Shown here: positions 18,401 to 27,352 of the stretch, one piece after another
How the letters are laid out: every line of letters begins with the position of its first letter
How positions within the stretch are numbered: the first letter of the stretch is position 1
Source: Clostridia bacterium
GTDB lineage: Bacteria > Bacillota > Peptococcia > DRI-13 > SM3-B62
Length of the DNA stretch: 55,853 bases
Assembly: GCA_018433675.1 (NCBI GenBank)
Contig: JAHDQS010000019.1
Coordinates: 1-55,853 of the forward strand
Reading direction: 5' to 3'
Position numbers and translations under genes: made by a program
Notes under the pieces: generated by a model
What the model was told of the DNA's origin: nothing
The model's input: only the letters and a program-made list of their open reading frames with translations
Databases searched by the model: none

Positions 18401-18432
18401 ATCCAGTGGGGGAAAAAAGACTCCTCCATTGG
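18401..18432 (+). other. mRNA stem-loop between M24 and TIGR04076 genes
   Basis: CCAGTGGGGGA pairs imperfectly with TCCTCCATTGG across an A-rich loop. There is no T-run after it, so it is more likely a stability or processing hairpin than a terminator. Confidence 0.4.
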
Positions 18433-18482
18433 ATAAAGAACCCAGGCAGATAAGGAAAAGTTCTATAAAGGGAGGGCTACAG

Positions 18483-18755
18483 ATGGCAGAGCGTTATAAA
18501 GTGAAGGTTAAAGTTCTTTCTCAAAAAGGTAATTGTGCTGCCGGACACAAAGAAGGAGACGAATTCATTATAGATAGGCACACTCCCGCGGGTTTTTGTA
18601 TTTTTGCATATAGTGCTATTGATCCCGAGATTCGGACTTTGATGTTTGGAGGGAAATATCCTTGGGCCAAAGAAGATCCGGATGTTTATATCGGATGCTG
18701 TCCCGATCCTGTTAACCCGGTAGTTTTGGAAGTGCGCAGAATTAGAGAAGAATGA
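18483..18755 (+). CDS. TIGR04076 family protein
   Basis: Small cytoplasmic protein (90 aa) of a family of unknown function, recognised by KVKVLSQKGNCAAGHKEGDEF near the N-terminus, the central FGGKYPW, and the C-terminal CCPDPVNPVVLEVRRI. Three conserved cysteines (in GNCAAGH and GCCPDP) suggest a metal or redox role, but this is not established. The frame is open from 18429, but GGGAGGG at 18470-18476 and family length favour ATG 18483. Lies inside the catabolic operon. Confidence 0.85.
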   Translation: MAERYKVKVKVLSQKGNCAAGHKEGDEFIIDRHTPAGFCIFAYSAIDPEIRTLMFGGKYPWAKEDPDVYIGCCPDPVNPVVLEVRRIREE

Positions 18756-18798
18756 TTATAAATGACTATTAAAGATAATTAAGAGGGGGTTAGGAAAA

Positions 18799-20136
18799 AT
18801 GTCACAATTATCCTGCCTATTTGAAGCAAAATCCTTAGCAGTAGTAGGGGCTTCTAATAATCCGAGCAAGTATGGCAATATTGTTTTATCAAATATTTTA
18901 GAAGGTGGTTATAAGGGAGATGTTTACCCTGTAAATCCTAATGATGAATTAGTGTTAGGACTGAAATGCTATCCCTCTCTTTCAGACATACCTAATGACG
19001 TAGAGCTGGCTGTAATCATCGTAAAAAACCACATGGTTCCTGATGTAATGGAGGAAGCGGGGAAAAAAGGGGTCAAAGCGGCGGTAATCATTTCGGGTGG
19101 CTTCAGTGAAGCCGGTGAGACCGTGCTTCAGGAAAAAGTTATCGAGATTATTAAAAAGTACAATATAAGGATGGTTGGACCAAATTGTCAGGGTGTAAAT
19201 TACACGCCTAATAAAATGTGCGCGACTTGGCCTGTTATCAAACAAGAGGGTAAAATGGCCATTATATCTCAAAGCGGAAGTGTCGGGGCGGAACTGGGAA
19301 AAAAGGCGGAAAATGAAGGCATAGGCGTTTCGGCTATCGTCAGCCTCGGAAACAAAGCAGATGTGAATGAACTTGATTTACTCGAATACTTTGACCAAGA
19401 CAAAAATACGGGTGCGATTGCCCTTTATCTGGAAGCGGTGAGTAATGGCGAGGCGTTTCTGAAAACGGCAGCAAGACTAAAAAAACCGGTTGTAATTCTT
19501 AAGCCGGGAAAAACAGAGGCGGGGCAAAAGGCAGCCAATACACATACAAATTCGATCACCGGAAAAAGAGAAGTATTTGAAGGGGTCTGCAGACAGTACG
19601 GGTTAATCAATACAGATAATTTGGGAGAGTTCTATGACTGTGCCAAGCTTCTCAGTATGACCAAAAAGCTTCGCGGTAAAAAAATCCAACTTGTCAGCAG
19701 TTCAGGTGGAGGGGCTGTTTTAGCCTGTGACGCTATAGTTGGAGAAAACATGGAATTAGCTCTGATTTCTGAAGAACGTCGCAGCAAATTAAAGGCCAAA
19801 TACCCCCAGCATTTTACCGTAGGAAATCCATTTGATTTGACAGGAGATGCTAATCCTACTCTCTATAAAGAAATCATGCTGGAGCTCAGTAAAGAGGAAG
19901 GGATAGACATTTTTATGCCTATTGTAGGTGACCCGATCCCAGGAGTGGCAGAAGCGTTTCTCGAGGTTAGGGAAATGATTGAGCAGGAAATAGTAGTTTG
20001 CTTTTTCGGGGGAGCCGAGGTGCAGGTAGAAGAGACGATGAAGATGCATAAGCAGGGACTTCCTGTTTTTCCTTCTCCGTATAGGGCAGTAAAAGCAATA
20101 GCGCAAACCTTTCAAAAAAAGTCGTCAATAAATTGA
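18799..20136 (+). CDS. ADP-forming acyl-CoA synthetase (acetate--CoA ligase family), alpha subunit
   Basis: NDP-forming acyl-CoA synthetase alpha subunit: converts acyl-CoA + ADP + Pi to acid + CoA + ATP, a substrate-level phosphorylation step. Domains are an N-terminal CoA-binding Rossmann domain (LFEAKSLAVVGASNNPSKYGN) and two succinyl-CoA-ligase-like flavodoxin domains (NCQGVNYTP, ISQSGSVGAELG, SSSGGGAVLACD). The phosphorylated histidine is most likely H249 in NTHTNSITGKREVFE. At 445 aa it is a free alpha subunit, with the ATP-grasp beta subunit encoded 32 nt downstream. The acyl group could be propionyl, if 2-oxobutyrate from the lyase in this operon is its source. Confidence 0.9.
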   Translation: MSQLSCLFEAKSLAVVGASNNPSKYGNIVLSNILEGGYKGDVYPVNPNDELVLGLKCYPSLSDIPNDVELAVIIVKNHMVPDVMEEAGKKGVKAAVIISGGFSEAGETVLQEKVIEIIKKYNIRMVGPNCQGVNYTPNKMCATWPVIKQEGKMAIISQSGSVGAELGKKAENEGIGVSAIVSLGNKADVNELDLLEYFDQDKNTGAIALYLEAVSNGEAFLKTAARLKKPVVILKPGKTEAGQKAANTHTNSITGKREVFEGVCRQYGLINTDNLGEFYDCAKLLSMTKKLRGKKIQLVSSSGGGAVLACDAIVGENMELALISEERRSKLKAKYPQHFTVGNPFDLTGDANPTLYKEIMLELSKEEGIDIFMPIVGDPIPGVAEAFLEVREMIEQEIVVCFFGGAEVQVEETMKMHKQGLPVFPSPYRAVKAIAQTFQKKSSIN

Positions 20137-20168
20137 TAGCTTAAAGTAAAAAGTAGGAGTTGGTTTAA

Positions 20169-20831
20169 GTGATCACAGCTGTTAAACAAAAAGAGATGCT
20201 TCTTGAACCGGAGGCTTATCAGATTCTAAGGAAATATGACATTCCTCTTCCCGCCAGTCGATATGTTTGCCAGGAGAATGAGGCTGTTGCTGCTGCGAAA
20301 GAAATAGGCTATCCTGTTGCGATGAAAGTTGTTTCGTCCGATATAGCTCATAAATCGGATGTAGGTGGGGTAAAACTTAACCTAGAAAATGAAAGCGAAG
20401 TGAGGAAGGCTTACTGTAATATCATGAAGCTGGCAGAACAGTATGGTCATTGTGTTGACGGGGTTTTGATAACTGAAATGATAAAAGACGGAGTAGAGGT
20501 TATTATTGGATGTTCAGAGGATGCGGAATTTGGGAAATATATCATATTCGGCTTGGGCGGGATTTTTGTTGAGCTTTTTAAGGACGTATCCGTCAGGGTT
20601 TTACCGCTGACTTCTGTCGATGTTGAGCAAATGATTTGCGAGGTAAAAAGTTCTAAGCTTTTAACCGGTTATCGTTCAGAAAAAGCTAAGTATATTAAGG
20701 GTGTTGTTGATATTATCCTTAAGCTGTCAAAGCTAATCGAAGAAGAGAATATTGCCGAGGTGGACTTGAATCCGGTTATTGTGCGAGAAGATGATGTTTA
20801 TGTTGTGGATGCCAGAGTATTTGTATACTAA
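20169..20831 (+). CDS. ADP-forming acyl-CoA synthetase, beta (ATP-grasp) subunit
   Basis: ATP-grasp subunit paired with the upstream alpha subunit. Typical segments are LLEPEAYQILRKYDIPLPAS at the N-terminus, YPVAMKVVSSDIAHKSDVGGVKLNL, and GLGGIFVELFKDVSVRVLPL, with the closing AEVDLNPVIV. At 220 aa it is the usual size of a free beta subunit. It starts at GTG 20169 behind TAGGAG. Split alpha and beta genes are common in archaea and in fermentative Firmicutes. Confidence 0.9.
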   Translation: MITAVKQKEMLLEPEAYQILRKYDIPLPASRYVCQENEAVAAAKEIGYPVAMKVVSSDIAHKSDVGGVKLNLENESEVRKAYCNIMKLAEQYGHCVDGVLITEMIKDGVEVIIGCSEDAEFGKYIIFGLGGIFVELFKDVSVRVLPLTSVDVEQMICEVKSSKLLTGYRSEKAKYIKGVVDIILKLSKLIEEENIAEVDLNPVIVREDDVYVVDARVFVY

Positions 20832-20863
20832 AGCTGTCTAGTACAAGAAGAGAGGGACTTCAA

Positions 20864-22045
20864 ATGAAAAAGAAACACAAATTCGCTACCCTGGCGGTAC
20901 ATGCCGGACAAGAGCCCTGCTTGTTGACAGGAGCATTGGTGCCTCCTCTTTATCAGACTGCTTCTTTTGCCTTTGAATCTGCTAATCAGGGGGCAGCAAG
21001 GTTTGCCGGCGAGGAGAAGGGCTATATATATTCGCGTTTGGGCAATCCTACCATAAACGCCTTGGAAGAAAAGGTAGCTATACTAGAGGGCGGGGAGTCT
21101 GCGCTGGCCACCGCTTCTGGGATGGCTGCAATTTCTACAGTATTGTTTGGTTTGCTGAAAAAGGGCGATCATATGCTAGCAGACAATACTTTGTATGGCT
21201 GTACGTTATCTCTATTGAATCATGTTATTTCTAAGTACGGTATAGAAGTAAGTTATGTCGATGCCAGTGACCCGGACAACATATTAGGCGCTGTTAGAGA
21301 AAACACCAAGCTTTTTTATTTTGAATCACCTGCTAATCCAACTATGAAAATTGTTGATATGCACGCTGTTGCCCAGATAGCAAAAAGCAATAAACTTATT
21401 ACGATAATTGACGGTAGTTTTACATCGCCATATTTACAAAGACCGCTTGAGCAGGGGATCGATTTGGTGGTTCACAGTGCTACAAAATACATATGCGGTC
21501 ACGGAGATGTTATCGGAGGAATTATTGTTGGGAACAAAAAAATTATTGGAGATATAAAATCTGGTGTTTTTACTAATATAGGTGGAATAATGAGCCCTTT
21601 TGATGCCTGGTTGTTGTTAAGGGGATTGAAAACATTACCGTTACGCATGGAAAAACATTGCTCCAATGCTATGAAGGTTGCTCAATACCTTGAAGCTCAT
21701 CCTAAAGTAAATGAGGTATACTATCCCGGTTTAAGCTCATTCCCACAGCATGAGCTGGCCAAAAAACAAATGGATGGATTCGGAGGCATGTTAAGCTTTG
21801 AAATGAAGGGAGGAATTCAAGCCGGAGAAAGATTGATCGATAATGTTGGTCTTTTTAGAGTTGCGGTTAGTTTAGGGGAAGCAGACAGCCTGATTCAGCA
21901 TCCGGCTACGATGACCCACTCTTTTGTTTCCAGGGAGGAAAGGATGAAGGCCGGGATATCCGATGGGTTGGTGAGAATGTCGGTAGGGATTGAAGATGCC
22001 GAAGACCTTTTGGCTGATTTGGAGCAGGCCTTAATGAAGATATGA
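20864..22045 (+). CDS. methionine gamma-lyase-like trans-sulfuration family PLP enzyme
   Basis: Cys/Met-metabolism PLP enzyme. The PLP lysine is K208 in HSATKYICGHGD; the tyrosine and cysteine of NTLYGCT (C113) match the active-site Cys characteristic of methionine gamma-lyase, which cystathionine lyases and synthases lack. 393 aa, complete. The likely reaction is L-methionine to 2-oxobutyrate, methanethiol and ammonia, although homocysteine or cysteine conjugates are possible. Next to an ADP-forming acyl-CoA synthetase this would fit a route 2-oxobutyrate to propionyl-CoA to propionate + ATP; the 2-oxoacid oxidoreductase needed in between is not in the window. Confidence 0.85.
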   Translation: MKKKHKFATLAVHAGQEPCLLTGALVPPLYQTASFAFESANQGAARFAGEEKGYIYSRLGNPTINALEEKVAILEGGESALATASGMAAISTVLFGLLKKGDHMLADNTLYGCTLSLLNHVISKYGIEVSYVDASDPDNILGAVRENTKLFYFESPANPTMKIVDMHAVAQIAKSNKLITIIDGSFTSPYLQRPLEQGIDLVVHSATKYICGHGDVIGGIIVGNKKIIGDIKSGVFTNIGGIMSPFDAWLLLRGLKTLPLRMEKHCSNAMKVAQYLEAHPKVNEVYYPGLSSFPQHELAKKQMDGFGGMLSFEMKGGIQAGERLIDNVGLFRVAVSLGEADSLIQHPATMTHSFVSREERMKAGISDGLVRMSVGIEDAEDLLADLEQALMKI

Positions 22046-22076
22046 TGCATTATAGAGTCAGAGGAGGATATATATA

Positions 22077-23198
22077 ATGATTATCGGTGTGCCGAAGGAA
22101 ATAAAGAATAATGAAAACCGTGTAGGCATTACTCCTGCCGGGGTGAGGGCCCTTGTCGATACAGGGAATAAGGTTTTTGTGGAGAAAGACGCCGGACTGG
22201 GAAGCGGGATTACGAATGAGGAATACATTCAGTCCGGAGCAGAAGTACTGGATAGTGCCGCTAAGGTATACGCTTTGTCGGAAATGATTATTAAAGTAAA
22301 GGAACCACAGCCGCAGGAATATGATTTTTTTAAGGAAGGACAAATCCTTTATACTTACCTTCACCTGGCTCCGGAGCCCGAATTAACAAAGGCCCTATTG
22401 AAAAAAAAGGTCGTGGGCATAGCTTATGAGACAGTTCAGCTTCCTAACGGGGGATTGCCTCTTTTGATGCCGATGAGTGAAGTAGCGGGAAGGATGTCGG
22501 TACAGATCGGTGCGCACTTTTTGGAAAAACCCTATGGGGGAAGTGGTGTCTTATTAGGTGGGGTTCCCGGTGTTGAACCAGGCTATGTAGTCATCATCGG
22601 CGGCGGTATTGTTGGAACGAATGCCGCCAGAATGGCAGTAGGGCTGGGCGCGCAAGTAGCGATAATTGAGAAAAACCTTAATCGTTTGATTTACTTGGAT
22701 GATATGTTTAAGGGAAGGGTAAAGACGATTATGTCTAATGCTTATAATATTGAACAAGAGGTGGCTAAAGCGGACTTGCTGGTCGGTGCGGTTCTGATTC
22801 CGGGGGCAAAGGCTCCCAGGCTTGTAACAGAGGAAATGGTTAAGGGAATGAAGCCGGGTTCGGTAATTGTCGATGTGGCTATCGACCAAGGCGGTTCGAT
22901 TGAGACCATTGATAGGGTTACAACCCATAGTGACCCGGTTTATCTTAAACATGGTGTTGTTCATTATTCCGTTGCTAATATGCCAGGAGCGGTGGCCCGT
23001 ACCTCGACCTTTGCTCTGACTAATGTTACGATGCCTTATGCCGTGGAAATTGCCAAAAAAGGCTGGAAGAAAGCCGTTATGGAAAACCAGGTACTGGCTA
23101 AGGGGGTAAACGTTGTGGATGGGAAGGTGACCTATGCAGCAGTAGCGGATGATCTTAATTTGCCATATACCCCCTTGGACGATGTAATCAAGTGCTGA
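22077..23198 (+). CDS. ald: alanine dehydrogenase
   Basis: NAD-dependent alanine dehydrogenase: L-alanine + NAD+ + H2O to pyruvate + NH3 + NADH, and the reverse. Signature regions are [20 protein letters not shown], the active-site [11 protein letters not shown], the NAD fold [22 protein letters not shown] and the DVAIDQGG and [10 protein letters not shown] motifs. At 373 aa it is full length. It is the last gene of the DeoR-linked operon and is followed by a strong terminator. In an amino-acid fermenter it feeds alanine carbon to pyruvate or dumps reductant by making alanine. Confidence 0.96.
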   Translation: MIIGVPKEIKNNENRVGITPAGVRALVDTGNKVFVEKDAGLGSGITNEEYIQSGAEVLDSAAKVYALSEMIIKVKEPQPQEYDFFKEGQILYTYLHLAPEPELTKALLKKKVVGIAYETVQLPNGGLPLLMPMSEVAGRMSVQIGAHFLEKPYGGSGVLLGGVPGVEPGYVVIIGGGIVGTNAARMAVGLGAQVAIIEKNLNRLIYLDDMFKGRVKTIMSNAYNIEQEVAKADLLVGAVLIPGAKAPRLVTEEMVKGMKPGSVIVDVAIDQGGSIETIDRVTTHSDPVYLKHGVVHYSVANMPGAVARTSTFALTNVTMPYAVEIAKKGWKKAVMENQVLAKGVNVVDGKVTYAAVADDLNLPYTPLDDVIKC

Positions 23199-23229
23199 GG
23201 TAATAAAGACAACGGATGTTTTAAACATT

Positions 23230-23277
23230 AATCCCCTCCTCTCTGATGTGCCCCAATCAGACGGGAGGGGATTTTTA
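23230..23277 (+). terminator. rho-independent terminator after ald
   Basis: AATCCCCTCC (23230-23239) pairs with GGGAGGGGATT (23263-23273), with a nested CTGAT/ATCAG stem, then TTTTT. Confidence 0.9.
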
Positions 23278-23305
23278 GAATAAATAATGGCAAAAATGTT
23301 TGTAC

Positions 23306-23334
23306 TTTACAAATGTCGAGTTATGCTGTAATAT
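23306..23334 (+). promoter_or_regulatory. candidate sigma-A promoter for the QueG-like gene
   Basis: TTTACA (23306-23311) and TAATAT (23329-23334) with 17 nt between, 56 nt upstream of the start codon. Confidence 0.5.
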
Positions 23335-23389
23335 AAAAGAGAATAAATGTAAAATCTCGGGTATCGAGGATAAATATGGGGGGATAATT

Positions 23390-24154
23390 ATGAAGTTTGA
23401 GTCTTTTGTAACAAAAATTACGAATTTTGTAGAAACGAGTCCGTTAAACAGGGTGGATGAGATCGGGCTCAAGAAGATCTATGACCGACCGCTTGTTGGG
23501 ATCGCAAATGCCAATGACGCTATGTTTATTCAACTCAAGAGTCCAGATGTAATAGGTCCCAATCATTATTTGCCTACTGAATGGTTGACAGATGCCAAAA
23601 CGGTTATTTCATATTTTTTACCATTATCAGAGGAGGTGCGTAGAGCTAACTCAAAAAATGGCTTGCCTGCAATAGAGTGGGTCCATGGGCAGACTCAAGG
23701 AGAAACCTTAAACGATGCGCTTCGTGTTTTCATTGTTGACCTGCTCCAGAAAAATGGAGCCAGTGTTGTGGCTCCGGGTCTTGATCCGCGATTTTCATTA
23801 GTTGATTTACAGAGCAATTGGTCAGAGCGGCATGTAGCATATATTGCCGGACTAGGTACATTTGGCTTAAGCAGGTCGCTTATTACTAAAAAAGGTTGTG
23901 CCGGTCGATATGGCAGTGTAGTGACAGGGGAAAAGATGGAACCTACTCCACGTGCCTATACGATGCTTTGCGATTACTGCACCACGTGCGGAGAGTGCAT
24001 TGCACGCTGCCCTTCCGGTGCAATAGCCTGGGATGGAAAAGATATCCCGACCTGTGCAACTTACTTTGGCAAGGTGTTATCACCGGTATTCGATCCAAGG
24101 TTCGGATGCGGAAAATGTCAAACAGCAGTACCTTGCGAATTCATGATGCCTTGA
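23390..24154 (+). CDS. QueG-like (epoxyqueuosine reductase-related) double [4Fe-4S] protein
   Basis: The C-terminal quarter has a ferredoxin-type motif CDYCTTCGECIARCP followed by more cysteines in CGKCQTAVPC, the arrangement of two [4Fe-4S] clusters found in QueG and its cobalamin-dependent reductase relatives. The N-terminal part (VGIANANDAMF, AKTVISYFLPLS, ERHVAYIAGLGTFGLSRSLIT) matches the same superfamily. At 254 aa it is shorter than true QueG (about 310-380 aa) and lacks its C-terminal HEAT repeats, so it is probably a paralogous reductase of unknown substrate. The frame is open from 23300, but GGGGGGA at 23378-23384 supports ATG 23390. Single-gene unit with promoter and terminator. 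Confidence 0.8.
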   Translation: MKFESFVTKITNFVETSPLNRVDEIGLKKIYDRPLVGIANANDAMFIQLKSPDVIGPNHYLPTEWLTDAKTVISYFLPLSEEVRRANSKNGLPAIEWVHGQTQGETLNDALRVFIVDLLQKNGASVVAPGLDPRFSLVDLQSNWSERHVAYIAGLGTFGLSRSLITKKGCAGRYGSVVTGEKMEPTPRAYTMLCDYCTTCGECIARCPSGAIAWDGKDIPTCATYFGKVLSPVFDPRFGCGKCQTAVPCEFMMP

Positions 24155-24234
24155 AAATTCAAAATAAACCTCAATAATATAAAAAGAAACCATAATTAAA
24201 ATAAACATGAGAAAAGCGGCGTTAAACCTACCGT

Positions 24235-24273
24235 AGGCATTGGTGCGAAAGCATCAATGCCTGCGTCTTTTTT
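24235..24273 (+). terminator. rho-independent terminator after the QueG-like gene
   Basis: AGGCATTGGTGC, GAAA tetraloop, GCATCAATGCCT (one G-A mismatch), then GCGTC and TTTTTT. Confidence 0.9.
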
Positions 24274-24343
24274 GGGGTTATTAAGGATAAATATTTATGT
24301 TGCCGGTTAAAATAGGCAAAACAGGAAAACTTGAGGGAAGCGG

Positions 24344-25918
24344 ATGGGGATTTTAGGTAGGGTATTTCGCAGAAAAAGTAAAAAGCAAATACCGCAGTCG
24401 GATACACATTTGTACCGGGATCTATTAACCAATATTACTCGGGTTAAAAACGATTTTGGGCAAAGCGATGATTTAACAGTGAACTCTTTCAAATGGAATG
24501 ATTCGTCACCTTCTATTTGTGCCAGCCTCTATATTAAAAGTCTGGTAAATACGGAAACTATCAACAGTTTATCTGAGGAAATCAGCAATTTAAAAATCAA
24601 AGATAATAAAAGTCGACAGGCTTTGCCTTTTGATGTACTGAGGGCCCATTTTTCCGGCGTAAGGACTCTGAAAGAAGGGGATAAGTATATAGATTTGTAT
24701 GCGGATTTATTGTCCGGAAACACGGTGTTTTTATTACATGGCAGCAGACAATACCTTTCTATTCCCACAGAGAGCACTGAAGGACGTTCTGTTGAGGAGC
24801 CTTCCTCCCAAACGGTTATACGCGGTCCAAAGGAGGGGTTTACAGAAAATATAAACCAAAATATTTTGTTGGTAAGAAAGAGAATTAAGAGTAATACGTT
24901 GAGGCTTGAGAACCTGTCCGTAGGAAATTTAACCAGAACAGCTGTCGGCTTGATGTATATTAAAAATATTGCTAAGGACTCTATTGTACGGGAAATAAGG
25001 GATAGAATTAAAAAGATTGAAACAGATTCCATCCTGGAGGGAGCATATATTGAGGAATGGATCAAGGATGACCGTTATTCTGTCTTTCCTACTTTTCTGA
25101 GCTCTGAAAAACCCGATTCGGTGGCTTCGGCGCTTTTAGAGGGCAAGGTGGCCATTTTTACTGATGGGACTCCCTATGTTCTCACCGCTCCGGCACTGAT
25201 GGTTGAATTTCTTCATTCCAGTGAAGACTATTACCATCATTACATCATTGCTACTATGATGCGTTTTTTAAGATTTATTGCTTTTTTTCTCACCCTCCTT
25301 GTTCCTTCATTCTATATTGCCATTGCGACCTTTCATCAAGAAATACTCCCCACTCCCCTCTTAGTCAGCATTGCGGCCCAAAGAGAAGGTGTTCCGTTTC
25401 CCACTTTTTTGGAGGCTTTAATAATGGAAAACACCTTTGAAATATTAAGGGAAGCCGGTATCCGGATGCCCAGAGCAATCGGGCCCGCCATTTCCATTGT
25501 AGGGGCTTTGGTTTTAGGACAGGCTGCAGTGGAAGCGGGCATTATTTCCGCCGTTATAGTCATTATCGTTTCTATTACTGCTATTTCCAGCTTTGCTATT
25601 CCCAACTATGAGATGGCCAATGCCATCAGAGCTACACGATTTGCATTCATGATCCTGGCAGGGGTTATAGGTATATATGGGATATTCATCGGCATAATAG
25701 TTTTAACGCTCCACTTATGTAAGTTAAAATCTATCGGTGTTCCCTATTTAACGCCAATTGCTCCCTGGATAAAGGATGGAAACACAGATACCTTCTTTCG
25801 CTTTCCCTTTTGGGTAATGAAAAACAGACCCTTTGGTCTCCATGGTGATGATAAGAGAAGGATAGGTGGAGAATATACGGTCCGAAAGAATAAGAAAGGC
25901 AATCAGGAATTTAGGTGA
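24344..25918 (+). CDS. GerA-family spore germination receptor, A subunit
   Basis: A subunit of a Ger-type nutrient germinant receptor in the spore inner membrane. The N-terminal hydrophilic domain (residues 1-290, with NQNILLVRKRIKSNTLRLE) is followed by several membrane helices starting near residue 310 (FLRFIAFFLTLLVPSFYIAIATFH) and the family's most conserved stretch PTFLEALIMENTFEILREAG with GPAISIVGALVLGQAAVEAG. 524 aa, full length. The C-terminal frame ends where gerC begins. Genes A, C, a small 2-TM protein and B follow in one run. The germinant is not predictable. Confidence 0.95.
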   Translation: MGILGRVFRRKSKKQIPQSDTHLYRDLLTNITRVKNDFGQSDDLTVNSFKWNDSSPSICASLYIKSLVNTETINSLSEEISNLKIKDNKSRQALPFDVLRAHFSGVRTLKEGDKYIDLYADLLSGNTVFLLHGSRQYLSIPTESTEGRSVEEPSSQTVIRGPKEGFTENINQNILLVRKRIKSNTLRLENLSVGNLTRTAVGLMYIKNIAKDSIVREIRDRIKKIETDSILEGAYIEEWIKDDRYSVFPTFLSSEKPDSVASALLEGKVAIFTDGTPYVLTAPALMVEFLHSSEDYYHHYIIATMMRFLRFIAFFLTLLVPSFYIAIATFHQEILPTPLLVSIAAQREGVPFPTFLEALIMENTFEILREAGIRMPRAIGPAISIVGALVLGQAAVEAGIISAVIVIIVSITAISSFAIPNYEMANAIRATRFAFMILAGVIGIYGIFIGIIVLTLHLCKLKSIGVPYLTPIAPWIKDGNTDTFFRFPFWVMKNRPFGLHGDDKRRIGGEYTVRKNKKGNQEFR

Positions 25919-25923
25919 TTCTT

Positions 25924-27102
25924 ATGAAAGCTAAAGCTATTATACCAGTACTTCTCATGATGCTATTTTGCACCGGCTGTTGGAGCAGCCGTGAGATCAA
26001 TACGCTGGCTATTACCATTTGCTTAGGAATTGACAAGACAGATGAGGGTTACCTAATCACTAAGCAAGTACTGAACCCAACGGCGCTTGCAATGCAAAAA
26101 GGAAGCGACGAAGACCCGGTTGTCCTGTTTGTTCAGAAGGGGGAAAACCTGTTTTCCGCACTCAGGAAAATAGCCACAGAATCCCCCAGAAAGATGTACA
26201 ATTCACATGTCCGGGTGGTCGTGTTGGGGGAAAATCTGGTCAGGGAAGGAATCAAGGGTATACTGGATTTTTTTATGAGAGAGCATGAATTCCGTACTGA
26301 TTTTTATTATGTTATTGCTAAAAATACCACCGCCAATGAAGTGCTACGTATTTTTACTCCCTTAGAGTCCGTTCCCGGAGTCAAGCTCTATCTTTCCCTT
26401 GAGAATTCGGAAAGATACTGGGGGATTACTAGCGCTATTAACAGTATCGATCTGGTTCAAAGCATACTTGCCGATGGAATAAACCCGGTACTTCCGGGAA
26501 TTGAAATCATATCAAAAGCAGGATATTCAGAAATGGAGAATTCAAATGATGAAAAAAGATTACAGTATACAGGGATGGGTGTATTTCAGGAGGATAAGCT
26601 GATTGGGTGGTTATCCGAAGATGAGGCGAAAGGATACCACTATATTATCGGAGATGTGGGAAATTATGTGGAGCAAGTTTATTATAATGAAAGGGATCAG
26701 ATAACATTTGAAGTGCGTAATTCTCAATCAAAAATGATAGCTTCGTGTAAGGATGATAAGCCGTCCGTTTATGTGGAAATCGAAACGTCTTTGAATATTG
26801 TAGCGGTGGAAGGAGTTTTGGATATTACTAAGCAAGAAAACAGGAAGGTTTTAAAGGAGCTTTTGGAAAAAAGGATTAAGCTTTTCTGTGAGAAGGCGCA
26901 AAAAAAAGCACAGCAGGAATTGCGTTCTGATATTTTTGGTTTTGGAGAGGTTATTCATCGGAAGTATCCGAAGTTATGGAAAAAGTTAAAAGAAAGTTGG
27001 GATACCGAATATGTGAAGTTACCCGTACATTATAACATCACTGTGGAGATAAAACAGGCGGGGCAGATCTCAAAGCCTCTGTTTATGAAGGAGAAAAAAT
27101 AA
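25924..27102 (+). CDS. Ger(x)C family spore germination lipoprotein, C subunit
   Basis: Lipoprotein subunit of the germinant receptor. The signal peptide ends in the lipobox CTGC with C19 as the lipidated cysteine, followed by CWSSREINTLAI, the family's start. The rest is soluble outside the inner membrane (GerAC-like domains). A GTG at 25915 opens the frame, but AGGTGA at 25913-25918 spaces correctly for ATG 25924. Length 392 aa is normal. Its stop overlaps the next start by 1 nt. A decayed copy of its N-terminal region is found at 28492-28568. Confidence 0.94.
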   Translation: MKAKAIIPVLLMMLFCTGCWSSREINTLAITICLGIDKTDEGYLITKQVLNPTALAMQKGSDEDPVVLFVQKGENLFSALRKIATESPRKMYNSHVRVVVLGENLVREGIKGILDFFMREHEFRTDFYYVIAKNTTANEVLRIFTPLESVPGVKLYLSLENSERYWGITSAINSIDLVQSILADGINPVLPGIEIISKAGYSEMENSNDEKRLQYTGMGVFQEDKLIGWLSEDEAKGYHYIIGDVGNYVEQVYYNERDQITFEVRNSQSKMIASCKDDKPSVYVEIETSLNIVAVEGVLDITKQENRKVLKELLEKRIKLFCEKAQKKAQQELRSDIFGFGEVIHRKYPKLWKKLKESWDTEYVKLPVHYNITVEIKQAGQISKPLFMKEKK

Positions 27103-27344
27103 TGCAGGATATGGCCGTTGCTTTGTTTGTCGTTGTTTTTGGTTCAATTTTATCTCTCATAGAAATCCCCGATTTATTAAAAAAGAAAATGCATAGGGAG
27201 TTGGTGGCCTTTGTCGTTTTAACTGTGCTGGGCATGTCACTTGCCTTATTGAAAGCCTTTGGATGGAGTATTCCAAACCCATCGGATTTGCTAGCATGGG
27301 TGTACTCTCCGGTTGAGGGAATTATTAAAGGCTTATTGGAGTAG
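27102..27344 (+). CDS. small two-helix membrane protein of the ger operon (D-type subunit)
   Basis: 80-aa protein with two hydrophobic segments (VALFVVVFGSILSLIEI and ELVAFVVLTVLGMSLALLKAFGW) separated by a basic loop LLKKKMHRE, and a C-terminal PSDLLAWVYSPVEGIIKGLL. Small two-TM D subunits have been described for several Bacillus germinant receptor operons; position and topology fit that role, though I have no sequence match beyond that. Its ATG overlaps the gerC stop (TAATG). A 3' fragment of a second copy survives at 28568-28629. Confidence 0.8.
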   Translation: MQDMAVALFVVVFGSILSLIEIPDLLKKKMHRELVAFVVLTVLGMSLALLKAFGWSIPNPSDLLAWVYSPVEGIIKGLLE

Positions 27345-27352
27345 GTAAAGTT

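Noticed and set aside
22554-23228. 224-aa minus-strand open frame over ald
   Set aside because: Lies antisense to a clear alanine dehydrogenase; no ribosome-binding site, no family likeness, His/Arg-rich composition typical of shadow frames.
24529-25065. 178-aa minus-strand open frame over the gerA gene
   Set aside because: Shadow of a well-supported germination gene; low-complexity composition.
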